Positions 54,901 through 62,628 of a stretch of 64,000 nt of DNA are shown here, in pieces. The DNA is from Bacteroidetes bacterium UBA1312 (lineage in GTDB: Bacteria > Bacteroidota > Bacteroidia > Chitinophagales > Chitinophagaceae): positions 189,270-253,269 of the forward strand of contig DBTQ01000013.1 in assembly GCA_002307135.1 (NCBI GenBank), in the 5' to 3' direction. The notes beneath the pieces are model-generated. The model worked only from the letters and a program-made list of their open reading frames with translations, searched no databases and was not told the DNA's origin. Within the stretch, counting starts at the first letter, position 1, and each line of letters starts with the position of its first letter. The translations under genes and the position numbers were made by a program.

Positions 54901-55031
54901 GTAATGAACTAGTAACAGATTTGATCTCTATGTTCAACCGTTATGAAAAGATCAACATACAACTGAGCTACATAGATAAGCAATATCCTGAAACCGGAAC
55001 AATAGTTATTATTACAATTACCTATGAATAA
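51999..55031 (+). CDS. LytS-type sensor histidine kinase with periplasmic beta-propeller
   Basis: 1010 residues. The apparent start is TTG; an ATG at codon 23 is possible but would remove the basic n-region of the signal (KSIRQCALIGMLIFLLSSVGF). Propeller repeats begin with GLPSNHVYSTITDRFGYLWIATDKGIVCYNG, split here by degenerate blades to about residue 640. A Y_Y_Y-like domain lies near 660-755 and a transmembrane segment near 765-787. The kinase part has phospho-acceptor His815 in NPHFIFNTLN and ATPase motifs FVENAINHG and DDGIGRE. It overlaps the LytTR regulator gene by 8 bp. It is a paralogue of the kinase at 26.7-29.6 kb. Confidence 0.9.
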   Translation: MIANHKKTSLAPKSIRQCALIGMLIFLLSSVGFCVGKEFASYNLNINNGLPSNHVYSTITDRFGYLWIATDKGIVCYNGYNLKVFDLSCGLSNMDTWRLIEDKSDRIWLCNISDAVGYIRNGQYHEAYLKDTQLYFYPRYILPYGKGIAFLSNKKRDDLFESLCIAQSDTVHTYTINQFPGGRCTINENGELVVIARDTIWQLSLGTFLTNYHFKKLCPLNPDFLKPSGGYLLTMSGYLFYYDIKGGGLNVLNITTKKYSVLKFDSNGQNDKIILVYTINSTLYVVGEKNIYILNNALKLVNTIAIETLTNVKLTNGNNATYMQTNDLWGTLVASYSGLFINYVGNHKFKKVASLNLDNYVHKGHAGDGTDYWWNNQNSTLMALKDTTVVYKKKIRLPEIRKIVPYNNVQSIILAHSNLYYINNATGAISGFCNNNFKLYFVADAVVKDSSDYYLLTDQVFCLSHIRVRNGDISEKRFNNDKYNFRYTNITYDSLRGHLWMYFAKKILISTTNKDILISKEMLSTLGIKNIENITIDNKYGNIFIKDIDKLYLFDPGNMSFRTLFSNYNLANARIRIDDGSLVIAGSFGVLFSRIVGVGQLSKPMLYNNTKHLLYNYIEDLQLTGGNLLLKTDNGLYHALIPTDSCFSDSATPASVKYKFIVAYNDSVHNINSQDTVRLDQRHLKLAFDIINPTGTGRLQFQYSLPDEDGNWYELNGNELLLPTLQSGYYYNLSIKARDNAWQSNVMKVHLYVIPKWWQTVSGKRIIFITAGLVFILLLLLVIVVTRNIVNRKNILKYERIQLELKSVYAQINPHFIFNTLNLALLFIEKRKMEEAYRHVSKFSKLLRAYMKSARNKFISIKEEVINLEQYIELQQARFENRFEYRIDIDNKIDILLTKIPSLLLQPFVENAINHGLLYKEDIGHLTITFQKDEQKNKIICKIEDDGIGREEAAIIKEQEAIPRQSYGNELVTDLISMFNRYEKINIQLSYIDKQYPETGTIVIITITYE

Positions 55032-55767
55032 CAACCAACAATACAACTGTGTCATTATAGACGACGAAGATGGTGCTATCCAATTACTTCTTTCGCGGAT
55101 AAAACTGTTTTTTAAAAACCTGGAAGTAAGTGCAACATTTACAAAATGGGAAATGGCGTACAATTATCTACAGACGAATGAGCCGGATATCATTTTTATG
55201 GATATTTCTATGCCTGGTACCAATGGCATTAGGCTATTAAAAATGCTACCCCATATAGAAAGTGAGATAATTTTTATTACCGCTTACGCAGAGTACGCGC
55301 TAAGTGCATTTGAATTTACCACATCAGGGTATATTGTAAAGCCCATAGATGACACAGAGCTTGTTGCAGCGATCAACAAATCCTTTAAGAGCATACAGTA
55401 TAAACGACTCGCAAAGCAAAGAACAGATAATAGCAATATTGCGATGGAGCCTAAAATCGGTATTCCTGACTTTAAAGGGATCGAATATGTGAACCTAAAG
55501 AGCATTATATACTTTGAGGCGGCAAAACGTTATGTAAAAGTAGTAACCGTAGAGCGAGAAATATTAAGCTCTTATAACATCGGTAAATTTAAAGCGCTAA
55601 CGGAAAAGTCATTTTTTTATCAGGTACATAGGTCTTACATTTTAAACCTAAATTATATAGAACGGTATGAACATACCGGTATTGTCGTATTGCACGGCGG
55701 AACGGAACTACCTGTTGCCAAAAACCTGAGGGAAGATTTTTTGAATATTTATGGTAAGATAAAATAA
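55024..55767 (+). CDS. LytTR-family response regulator
   Basis: 247 residues. The receiver has acidic residues IDDED at 12-16, phospho-acceptor Asp60 in IFMDISMPG, Thr in FITAYAEYA and Lys in YIVKPID. The LytTR domain spans about 145-245 (YFEAAKRYVKV, FYQVHRSYILNLNYI, LPVAKNLREDFL). It overlaps the end of the kinase gene, so the two are made together. The likely targets are the divergent operon of exported proteins or its own operon. No paired direct repeat as clear as the one at 30.57 kb was found between them. Confidence 0.93.
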   Translation: MNNNQQYNCVIIDDEDGAIQLLLSRIKLFFKNLEVSATFTKWEMAYNYLQTNEPDIIFMDISMPGTNGIRLLKMLPHIESEIIFITAYAEYALSAFEFTTSGYIVKPIDDTELVAAINKSFKSIQYKRLAKQRTDNSNIAMEPKIGIPDFKGIEYVNLKSIIYFEAAKRYVKVVTVEREILSSYNIGKFKALTEKSFFYQVHRSYILNLNYIERYEHTGIVVLHGGTELPVAKNLREDFLNIYGKIK

Positions 55768-55937
55768 AGGCTGCAATTAGAGGTTCTTAATTTAATTAAT
55801 TGAAGAGTGGACGGAACCAAAAGCAATCGTAATACTTTCCCCTATGGTGGTTAGAGCACAAACATTCATGTCATTTGTGTGGATCCGTATGTCGAATTTA
55901 TTTATCTTAGACATATTATTCGAAAAAAGATAATCTT

Positions 55938-57035
55938 ATGGTCTATAGTTTTTTTTGGAAGCGGAGTGCGTTTTTTCTTTTAATACTGATCATACCTTAT
56001 GGACATGCCTGTGCTCAAAGTAGGGTTTGTTTTAACAACAGGTCAAGCGACAACGATATCAATTTTCCTCTCGGAGAAACGGAATCATTGCTACATACAG
56101 GGAACTACGCTGCTTTTTTTTATGGGGAAACACACACCAGATATTTTGAACCCATGTTTAAACTGCATCTGGTAAAAATGCTCAACGCAGAACACGGGAT
56201 TCGAGATGTATTTATGGAAATGGGGTTTGCGCCCGCTGTTGTATTCAATAAATTCCTTGAAACGGGTGATACTTCTTTAATAAAAATAAAAGTCCTTTAC
56301 ACCACAAGGTATTATATGGAATTTTGGAAGCAGTTATACAACTACAATAAAAACCTACCTGAGTACAAAAAAATTAGGATCCATGGTGTAGATTTTGAAG
56401 CCACGACGGCATTTTTTCACGCACTGCTATTGTTATTGCCGGACCAAGCTGACATCCCTGATCCTTTGACAGTTACTTTTCAAAAGCTAAGAAGATATTC
56501 AGATATGACTGCAATGAATCCGAAAGAGTTTGGTGAAAGAGTGAAAGAAATAAAAAATGTCTTCCATACGCATCGCGACAAAATTTCGAAACTATATGGA
56601 GATAATTACCGTATGGTAAATAAGATATTCGACAATGATATCACGATGACAGATAAGTTGCGAGACATAAAGATGTATAGGCATATTCAAACTGAGCTCA
56701 CTGAAAATAAGATTGCTCGGTTCGTAGGCTTTTTTGGTGGTGATCATCTCAATTACGAATACAAGACCTCATTACCTAATCAGTTGATTGAAAATAAGAA
56801 GTTCAAAGACAAGATATTGACTATTCGTGGTTTGTATTTTAATGCTTACGATAACTGGTCACATGAAACACTTGAATGCATTGGTGTTTACGACGAAAAA
56901 GAAGGACACACGCTCTACGAGCGTTATCGGGACAGCTCTTGTAGAGCGATACTTATTCCTTCTAGTTTCAAAGATGATATTCTAAAGAATTCCGCCGACT
57001 TTTACTTGTTGGTCAATGATCAGGCCATGCCATAA
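55938..57035 (+). CDS. Exported protein resembling the erythromycin esterase / ChaN superfamily
   Basis: 365 residues with signal FFLLILIIPYGHACAQ. The segment AAFFYGETHTRYFEPMFKL near residues 53-75, with Glu-x-His, and the following DVFMEMGFAPAVVFNKFL resemble the start of EreA-like and ChaN/Tiki-type hydrolases. A later conserved-looking HGVDFEATTAF and FFGGDHLNYEY supply further His/Asp/Glu. These proteins are metal- or haem-related or hydrolytic; no antibiotic activity can be inferred. It stands alone, 170 bp after the LytTR gene. The assignment is moderate. Confidence 0.55.
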   Translation: MVYSFFWKRSAFFLLILIIPYGHACAQSRVCFNNRSSDNDINFPLGETESLLHTGNYAAFFYGETHTRYFEPMFKLHLVKMLNAEHGIRDVFMEMGFAPAVVFNKFLETGDTSLIKIKVLYTTRYYMEFWKQLYNYNKNLPEYKKIRIHGVDFEATTAFFHALLLLLPDQADIPDPLTVTFQKLRRYSDMTAMNPKEFGERVKEIKNVFHTHRDKISKLYGDNYRMVNKIFDNDITMTDKLRDIKMYRHIQTELTENKIARFVGFFGGDHLNYEYKTSLPNQLIENKKFKDKILTIRGLYFNAYDNWSHETLECIGVYDEKEGHTLYERYRDSSCRAILIPSSFKDDILKNSADFYLLVNDQAMP

Positions 57036-57197
57036 CAGACTAAAAATAGACCCATCAAACTGTCTTCCGTCCGTCATAGGTGAAATACAATTGGGTGGAT
57101 TCGGGAGAACAGCTCAAACATTCAATCAACAACAAATAAAACGGATGGAAACGATAGGCTCTGTTTTTAATTTGCTTCTCTTTGAATAAATATATGT

Positions 57198-57413
57198 GTG
57201 TATCCTAACCCTACTGAGGGGTACCTTCAGTGTAAGGTTGGCAAATGGTCAAGGAACTATAGAAGTAATGGATATAAATGGACGTTTGCTACAATCAGTC
57301 AATGCCCGGCAAGCACTTACCACATTAATATAGGTCCTATGGCAGTTGGCATATATTTAATTTGTGTAAACATGGATGGGGGTAATTATATTTGTAAACA
57401 CATTAAAAACTAA
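57198..57413 (+). pseudogene. Frameshifted T9SS sorting-domain remnant
   Basis: The first residues read YPNPTEGYLQ and the last read GPMAVGIYLICVNMDGG, both typical of a T9SS sorting domain. In between, the matching sequence ANGQGTIEVMDINGRLL is in another frame, so two compensating indels have occurred. The original protein upstream is absent: the 160 bp before show no coding frame. It is the end of a decayed secreted-protein gene. Confidence 0.75.
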
Positions 57414-57418
57414 ATACC

Positions 57419-57775
57419 ATGAAAAGAAAATATTTCCTAGCTCTTTGTATAATAATGATTGGCAGCTATGGCTGCAAAAAGCATGATAATGACTGCCCAA
57501 CAGATACTCAGTTTTATTGTAGTACCGCAAATTCGCTGGAGGACAAGTCATTCTTAGCAACTCTTGTAGCTAATAACCCAACAGGGAGAGGTATTTGGGA
57601 ACTGACTTACAATTGTAAACAGGGATATTTGATAATAGATTCTCCCATTGATGCAACTCATTATACTGACTGTGCAGGCAATGAATTGTATCAAAATGGT
57701 GGAGTTCGTACAGGTAATTACCCCAATGATTTTGATAGTAAAACCAGCTATAAAAAGCAGATATATCCACAATAA
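57419..57775 (+). CDS. Small lipoprotein of unknown function
   Basis: 118 residues with signal KYFLALCIIMIGSYGC; Cys19 is the likely lipidated residue. The mature part has five further Cys (DCPTDTQFYC, YNC, TDCAGN) and ends YKKQIYPQ. The pattern of a strand (IWELTYNCKQGYLIID), a Cys, then GNELYQNGGVRTGN recalls small Bacteroidota lipoproteins but I cannot name the family. It starts 6 bp after the T9SS remnant and ends just before a terminator. Confidence 0.7.
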   Translation: MKRKYFLALCIIMIGSYGCKKHDNDCPTDTQFYCSTANSLEDKSFLATLVANNPTGRGIWELTYNCKQGYLIIDSPIDATHYTDCAGNELYQNGGVRTGNYPNDFDSKTSYKKQIYPQ

Positions 57776-57800
57776 ATAGCATTGTTAGTAACAGAATAAT

Positions 57801-57834
57801 AAATCCCCTGTAAAATTCTTACAGGGGATTTTTC
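57801..57834 (+). terminator. Intrinsic terminator
   Basis: The 13-bp stem AAATCCCCTGTAA / TTACAGGGGATTT with a 5-nt loop is followed by further T residues. Confidence 0.85.
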
Positions 57835-57977
57835 AATTTGCCTATCAATCAGTTCCTCTGATTTGTCTTTCCTCCAAACGCTAAAAACTGCTAAACTTTC
57901 CTGTTTTCAACAGAGGTACTTTTCCGTTACACAGAATACGCTTACACTCGCTTTCATAAAACTAAAAACAAAATTTT

Positions 57978-58213
57978 ATGCAAGCAGACAAACAACTGAC
58001 GCAGTTCTTAAAGGACAATCCCAATTCGAGCAAAGCAGCCATCAGCGAAGCAACAGGACTAATGGACTCCTTTTATTCAACCTCTTAAAGAAACTCCAGA
58101 AAGATGGGGTCATTATTTCAGAAGGAGAAGATCCAAACATTACCATTTCACTTGTGGAAAGCAATGATGAAGAGTACATTGAAGAAAATATTGAACCATC
58201 GTTTTTTGTATGA
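57978..58213 (+). pseudogene. Frameshifted small DNA-binding-like protein
   Basis: From the ATG one reads MQADKQLTQFLKDNPNSSKA then AISEATGL before the frame breaks. In the neighbouring frame the protein continues GLLLFNLLKKLQKDGVIISE and ends in an acidic tail with PSFFV. Joined, they make a plausible ~78-residue winged-helix-like protein. A single base change in length near 58065 separates the halves. It may be a recent frameshift, or a sequencing error, and lies close to the DNA-polymerase cassette. Confidence 0.65.
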
Positions 58214-58254
58214 ACTAAGTTTGTCAATTCAGCCATGGGAGATATCAAAGCAGC

Positions 58255-59652
58255 TCAGCAATCAATCGGGATGTGATCATCCACTTTTCGAACGATATTG
58301 GGGTGCTGCTCTGCATAAGCACTGATCAGTTGCATGACATATCTATTGCTTTCATAGCGCGTAAGAGATGGCTTGATCTCTTCAAGAGATTGCAAGTCGT
58401 TTTGTTTGTCTATATACCCCATGCCATAGAAATTACCCTTTTCTACCCAAAGGATACCGCGCTCCCTTACGTGCCTGCCTTTGTCAACAATAGCGAAGCT
58501 TTGCAGGTTTTCATTCAGATGAGCCAGCGCGTCGTGAACTCTTTGATTATATGTTTCAGGCGAACCATGCTGCGACACGATGGAATCATCTGAGGTAGCT
58601 AAACCTTCCGGACAACAATGGTCTTTGCAACGACCAATCTTACAGAGCTCAGGACAAAGTCCAAAGTCCATAACAAGTCGATGCAATAGATTTGTACCTT
58701 CCGCAAGGCTTCCTAATTCATGGATAGCAACTTGGCTTTTATTGTATTTTCCAACTACCAAACGTAGGTAATCATTCCTGCCTTCATAAAGAAACAAACC
58801 AAACTTAGGCTCATAGCGTTTGAGTGCTTTATTGTATTTAGGCCACAGACGTTTGATGGTAGCTGCTTCTAACAATAGCGCCATTAATTCGGTACCGCAG
58901 GTTTCAAAATCTATGGAATGGATGTCCTGTAGGAAATGCTGTCTTTGCGGATTTGGGTTGGTCCCTGCAAAGTGCGAAGCCACCCTTTTACTGATACTCT
59001 TTGCTTTGCCCACATAAATGATCTTGCCACCTTTGTCCCTGAAGTAATAGACGCCGGGGCTATTGGGCAAAACATCAAAATCTTTTTTGGGTACATTTGG
59101 TGGCAGCACTTGTTCTTTGGAGTTTTTTTTGAGCATCATATCAATATACCCTTCTGTATCCCATTCCAATAATTTGGAGAACAAGATAACAGTAGCATCG
59201 GCATCACCACCTGCCCGATGGCGGTTAACGATAGGAATATTCAATGAGGTGCACAGATTACCCAAACTATAAGAAGGCAGTCCTGGCCTAATCTTACGGC
59301 TTAACCGTACGGTGCAGAGCTTAGGCGCTTTAAGTATATAGCCTTCTTTCGCCAATTGGTGTTTGACAAAAGAAAAATCGAAGTTGACATTATGTGCCAC
59401 AAAGATGCAGCCATTCAGTAATTCATAGATACTGTCTGCTACCTGCTCAAACGTGGGACTATGCTCCAGCATTTCATTATCAATGCCTGTAAGGGAATTG
59501 ATATAACGAGGAATGTCGCACTGTGGGTTGATGAGTGTTTCATATCTGTTCAACACATTAACTCCATCGTGTATGACGATAGCGATTTCGGTGATACGGC
59601 TGCCCGCCGCATAGCTTCCTGTTGTTTCTATATCTACAATTGCAAATCGCAT
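58255..59652 (-). CDS. DEDDh 3'-5' exonuclease fused to a GIY-YIG (UvrC-like) nuclease domain
   Basis: 465 residues. The N-terminal DnaQ-like exonuclease has motif I FAIVDIETTGS, motif II HNVNFDFSFVKHQL and motif III HRAGGDADAT. The GIY-YIG domain starts near residue 200 (SPGVYYFRDKGGKIIYVGKAKSI, split across the motif) with the catalytic Arg in ISKRVASHF. The C-terminal ~170 residues contain a Cys/His cluster (CPELCKIGRCKDHCCPEG). The start is the ATG at 59652, one codon after a TTG. It is the last gene of a polymerase operon, 12 bp after dnaE. A role in proofreading or excision at lesions is likely. Confidence 0.88.
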   Translation of the reverse strand: MRFAIVDIETTGSYAAGSRITEIAIVIHDGVNVLNRYETLINPQCDIPRYINSLTGIDNEMLEHSPTFEQVADSIYELLNGCIFVAHNVNFDFSFVKHQLAKEGYILKAPKLCTVRLSRKIRPGLPSYSLGNLCTSLNIPIVNRHRAGGDADATVILFSKLLEWDTEGYIDMMLKKNSKEQVLPPNVPKKDFDVLPNSPGVYYFRDKGGKIIYVGKAKSISKRVASHFAGTNPNPQRQHFLQDIHSIDFETCGTELMALLLEAATIKRLWPKYNKALKRYEPKFGLFLYEGRNDYLRLVVGKYNKSQVAIHELGSLAEGTNLLHRLVMDFGLCPELCKIGRCKDHCCPEGLATSDDSIVSQHGSPETYNQRVHDALAHLNENLQSFAIVDKGRHVRERGILWVEKGNFYGMGYIDKQNDLQSLEEIKPSLTRYESNRYVMQLISAYAEQHPNIVRKVDDHIPIDC

Positions 59653-59664
59653 CAATATTATTTT

Positions 59665-62607
59665 TTATTCACTCCTTGGATCCGTGTGTACCGGCAGCTT
59701 TGCGATTTTCTGTACTTCGATGGCCGGGTAACCAAAATCCAGCACTACTTTACCTAAAATTAAATAAATGCCGCCGCCATAAAAAGGATATTCTTTGAGG
59801 GTTTGGGGAAAATGTACGGTATCAAAAAAAATGCCGTTCGGGTCGAAGAAGGTTCCGAATTTCATGCCTTTCCCATTTTTGGTTCTGATGGTCTTGTCGC
59901 AAACAAAATCACCGATCATGCGTACAGTCTTGCCTTCATATTCCCGGAGCTGGCTGGCCGGTAGATCTCCCCTGAAATTTGTTTTCACCAAATCAAAAAA
60001 AGAAGCGGATACAGGAAACCCAATCAGTTCCAGTTCATCATAAATGTCTTCGATAACGGAGGTTTCCAGTTTGGGTAAAACAGGTTTGGTATGCCCTTCT
60101 TCCAAAAACAGACCTACATCTGTTTTTCTTTTATTGCTTTTACTGAGCATCAAATGCGCTTCCCAAAGCAATTCTTTTTTGCCATAGCCCGTGAACCGCA
60201 GTGCGCCACTACGAATCAGGGTCACGAGTTGTTCTAATGCAATTCCTGTACGCAACACAAAATTCTCTAAACTACTGAAAGGGCCGTTCCTTAAGCGTTC
60301 TTTCGGGATTAATGTACTGTATTGCTGCTCCAGATTTAAGAGGCAGTCATAGCCTAGGTAAATAGCATTTCCTTTGATGGAAGCTTTGTAATCGCTGTTA
60401 TTTACACAAGGCAGATTGATTTCAGCACCTGCTCTTTGTATTTCGTTCACATAAACTTTGCGGGAATAAAAACCGCCATAATTGTTCAATACGCTCACCA
60501 TGAACTCCAATGGATAGTAGGTCTTGAGATAAAGGCTTTGGTAGCTTTCCACCGCATAAGATGCGGAATGCGCTTTATTAAAAGAATAGCCTGCAAAACT
60601 TTCCATCTGCCGCCAAACTTCTCTGCTGGTATGTTCCGGGTAGCCCATTGTATGACAATGGCTGAAGAATTTGGCTTCAATTTCTTCTAGGTGTTTTTTG
60701 TTTCTGGTCTTGCCAGACATCATGCGTCGTAATACATCGGCATCTGCGAGGTCAAGTCCGCCGAAGTGGTGTCCTATCCGCATCACATCTTCCTGATAGA
60801 CCATCACGCCATAGGTTTCCTGCAATTGCTCTTCCATCACAGGATGCAAATAGGTGATCATTGAAGAGTCCCGATGTCGTTCAATATAGGCCTTCATCAT
60901 ACCGCTGGAAGCCACGCCCGGACGGATGATGGAACTTGCCGCAACTAAGGTCAGGTAATTGTCGCAATCCAATTTTGCGATGAGTTGCCGCATGGCAGGG
61001 CTTTCAATATAGAAGCAGCCAACCGTATTGGCAGAGCGTAGTTGTTCTCTGATTTTTGGGTCTTTAAAAAACTTTCTTGGTTGATGGATATCTACAATCT
61101 CCCCTTTGTTTTCCCTAACTATTTCGACACATTCTTTAATATGTCCCAATCCTCTTTGCGACAGGATATCGAATTTTTCAAAACCAATATCTTCGGCGGT
61201 GTACATATCGATTTGCATGGTAGGCAATCCTTTGGGTGGATAGTCCATGGCGCAATAGCTGGTAATGGGGGCTTCTGAGACAATGACTCCACTTGCATGA
61301 ATGGTTCTTTGATTGGGGAAGTCCGCCATTTGGTTATACACGGAAAGTATGGTGTTAACGACTTCGTTTTTGTTGAACATACTTTCTGGTTCATGCACTA
61401 AGCGGTCAATTTCGGCTTTGGGCAATCCATACACTTTACCCAGTTCTCTTAATATCGAACGCGATCGGAATGTACTGATCGCACCTAACAGAGCTGTATG
61501 TCCGGGCTGATAGCGTTTGAATATATAATTATAGATGTCATCCCGTTCATCCCAACTGAAGTCCATATCAAAGTCCGGTGGCGTTTTTCGTTTCGGATTC
61601 AGGAAGCGTTCAAAATACAAATCTAGTTCTATAGGGCAAACATCTGTGATGGCTAAGCAATAAGCCACGATGCTATTGGCGCCACTGCCTCGGCCTACAT
61701 AGTGAAAATTGCGTGAGCGTGCATACCTGCAAATATCGTCCGTGATGAGAAAGTAAGAGGAGAAATTCAGGTTGTCTATTATTTCCAATTCTTTATAGAC
61801 ACGTGCTTTTGCAATAGGATCGTTTTTGCCATAACGGGTTACCAAGCCTTCCAGTGCATATTGTTCTAGCAATTGTTTATCGTCATAGCGGTTACTCGTG
61901 AAATCTTTTTTGTTCTTGACCTCTTTAAAATCGAAATTAAAGCCGCACTGTTGTAATAATTTTTCTGTGGTTCGGATGATTTCAGGAAATGCCCGATAGT
62001 ATTCCAGCAATTCCTTTTGGGTGACGAATGTATCCATCGGTTTTCCTGTTTGGCTATCTTCCAATTGAGAGATGAGGATATTATGGTCTATAGCCCTTAG
62101 CTGGCAGTGTAGCTGATAACCGGCATCATCTTTAAAAGTTACAGGTTTCCAGATGACGTAGCGTTCCTGATTTTTTCGTGGCTCAAATAGTATTTTATTT
62201 AAATGTTCTGGCTGTATACCTATAAATTCATTATCCCGTAAATCGGCAACATCCTTCTTCCCGTAGGGATAAATCACAAAAGCCTGATTAAAAGCAGGGG
62301 CAATTAATGACAGAGATTGGTGTTGTTTGTTAGCTAGGGTCATGAGTTCATTAAGCTCCCGGAATCCTGTTGTATTTTTTGCAATGGCAAAGTAGAGTAG
62401 TTCATCACTATTACGAAATTCCATTCCAGCTAAACCTTGTAAACCCTTCGTTTTGCAAACATTGATGAATTCTAAGATGCCTGTGCTGTTATTGATATCA
62501 GTAAGCACAGCTGTTGGGTACCCTCCTGCACGCATCAAATCTGTGATCTGATCAATACTTAAAGTGCCGTAGCGCAGGCTGAAATAGCTATGAACATTCA
62601 ATAACAT
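59665..62607 (-). CDS. DnaE-type DNA polymerase III alpha subunit, short form, probably error-prone
   Basis: 980 residues versus about 1160 for replicative DnaE. The PHP domain begins LLNVHSYFSLRYG, where the first His of the usual H-x-H is Asn, so the metal site is probably lost. The palm has PPDFDMDFSWDERDD with catalytic Asp residues. YVGRGSGANSIVAYCL and SFNKAHSASYAV are finger/palm signatures. An OB-fold with GKTVRMIGDFV occupies the last ~100 residues, and the tau-binding C-terminus is missing. It sits between a Y-family polymerase and an exonuclease, so it resembles the DnaE2/ImuC partner of translesion synthesis. Confidence 0.9.
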   Translation of the reverse strand: MLLNVHSYFSLRYGTLSIDQITDLMRAGGYPTAVLTDINNSTGILEFINVCKTKGLQGLAGMEFRNSDELLYFAIAKNTTGFRELNELMTLANKQHQSLSLIAPAFNQAFVIYPYGKKDVADLRDNEFIGIQPEHLNKILFEPRKNQERYVIWKPVTFKDDAGYQLHCQLRAIDHNILISQLEDSQTGKPMDTFVTQKELLEYYRAFPEIIRTTEKLLQQCGFNFDFKEVKNKKDFTSNRYDDKQLLEQYALEGLVTRYGKNDPIAKARVYKELEIIDNLNFSSYFLITDDICRYARSRNFHYVGRGSGANSIVAYCLAITDVCPIELDLYFERFLNPKRKTPPDFDMDFSWDERDDIYNYIFKRYQPGHTALLGAISTFRSRSILRELGKVYGLPKAEIDRLVHEPESMFNKNEVVNTILSVYNQMADFPNQRTIHASGVIVSEAPITSYCAMDYPPKGLPTMQIDMYTAEDIGFEKFDILSQRGLGHIKECVEIVRENKGEIVDIHQPRKFFKDPKIREQLRSANTVGCFYIESPAMRQLIAKLDCDNYLTLVAASSIIRPGVASSGMMKAYIERHRDSSMITYLHPVMEEQLQETYGVMVYQEDVMRIGHHFGGLDLADADVLRRMMSGKTRNKKHLEEIEAKFFSHCHTMGYPEHTSREVWRQMESFAGYSFNKAHSASYAVESYQSLYLKTYYPLEFMVSVLNNYGGFYSRKVYVNEIQRAGAEINLPCVNNSDYKASIKGNAIYLGYDCLLNLEQQYSTLIPKERLRNGPFSSLENFVLRTGIALEQLVTLIRSGALRFTGYGKKELLWEAHLMLSKSNKRKTDVGLFLEEGHTKPVLPKLETSVIEDIYDELELIGFPVSASFFDLVKTNFRGDLPASQLREYEGKTVRMIGDFVCDKTIRTKNGKGMKFGTFFDPNGIFFDTVHFPQTLKEYPFYGGGIYLILGKVVLDFGYPAIEVQKIAKLPVHTDPRSE

Positions 62608-62628
62608 GTTTTTGGTCTTTTTCTTGTA

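Noticed and set aside
57863..58213. A 116-codon plus-strand frame covering the small winged-helix-like gene
   Set aside because: Only its second half is the natural protein; the first half is out of frame with MQADKQLTQFLKD, so the frame is an artefact of the frameshift.
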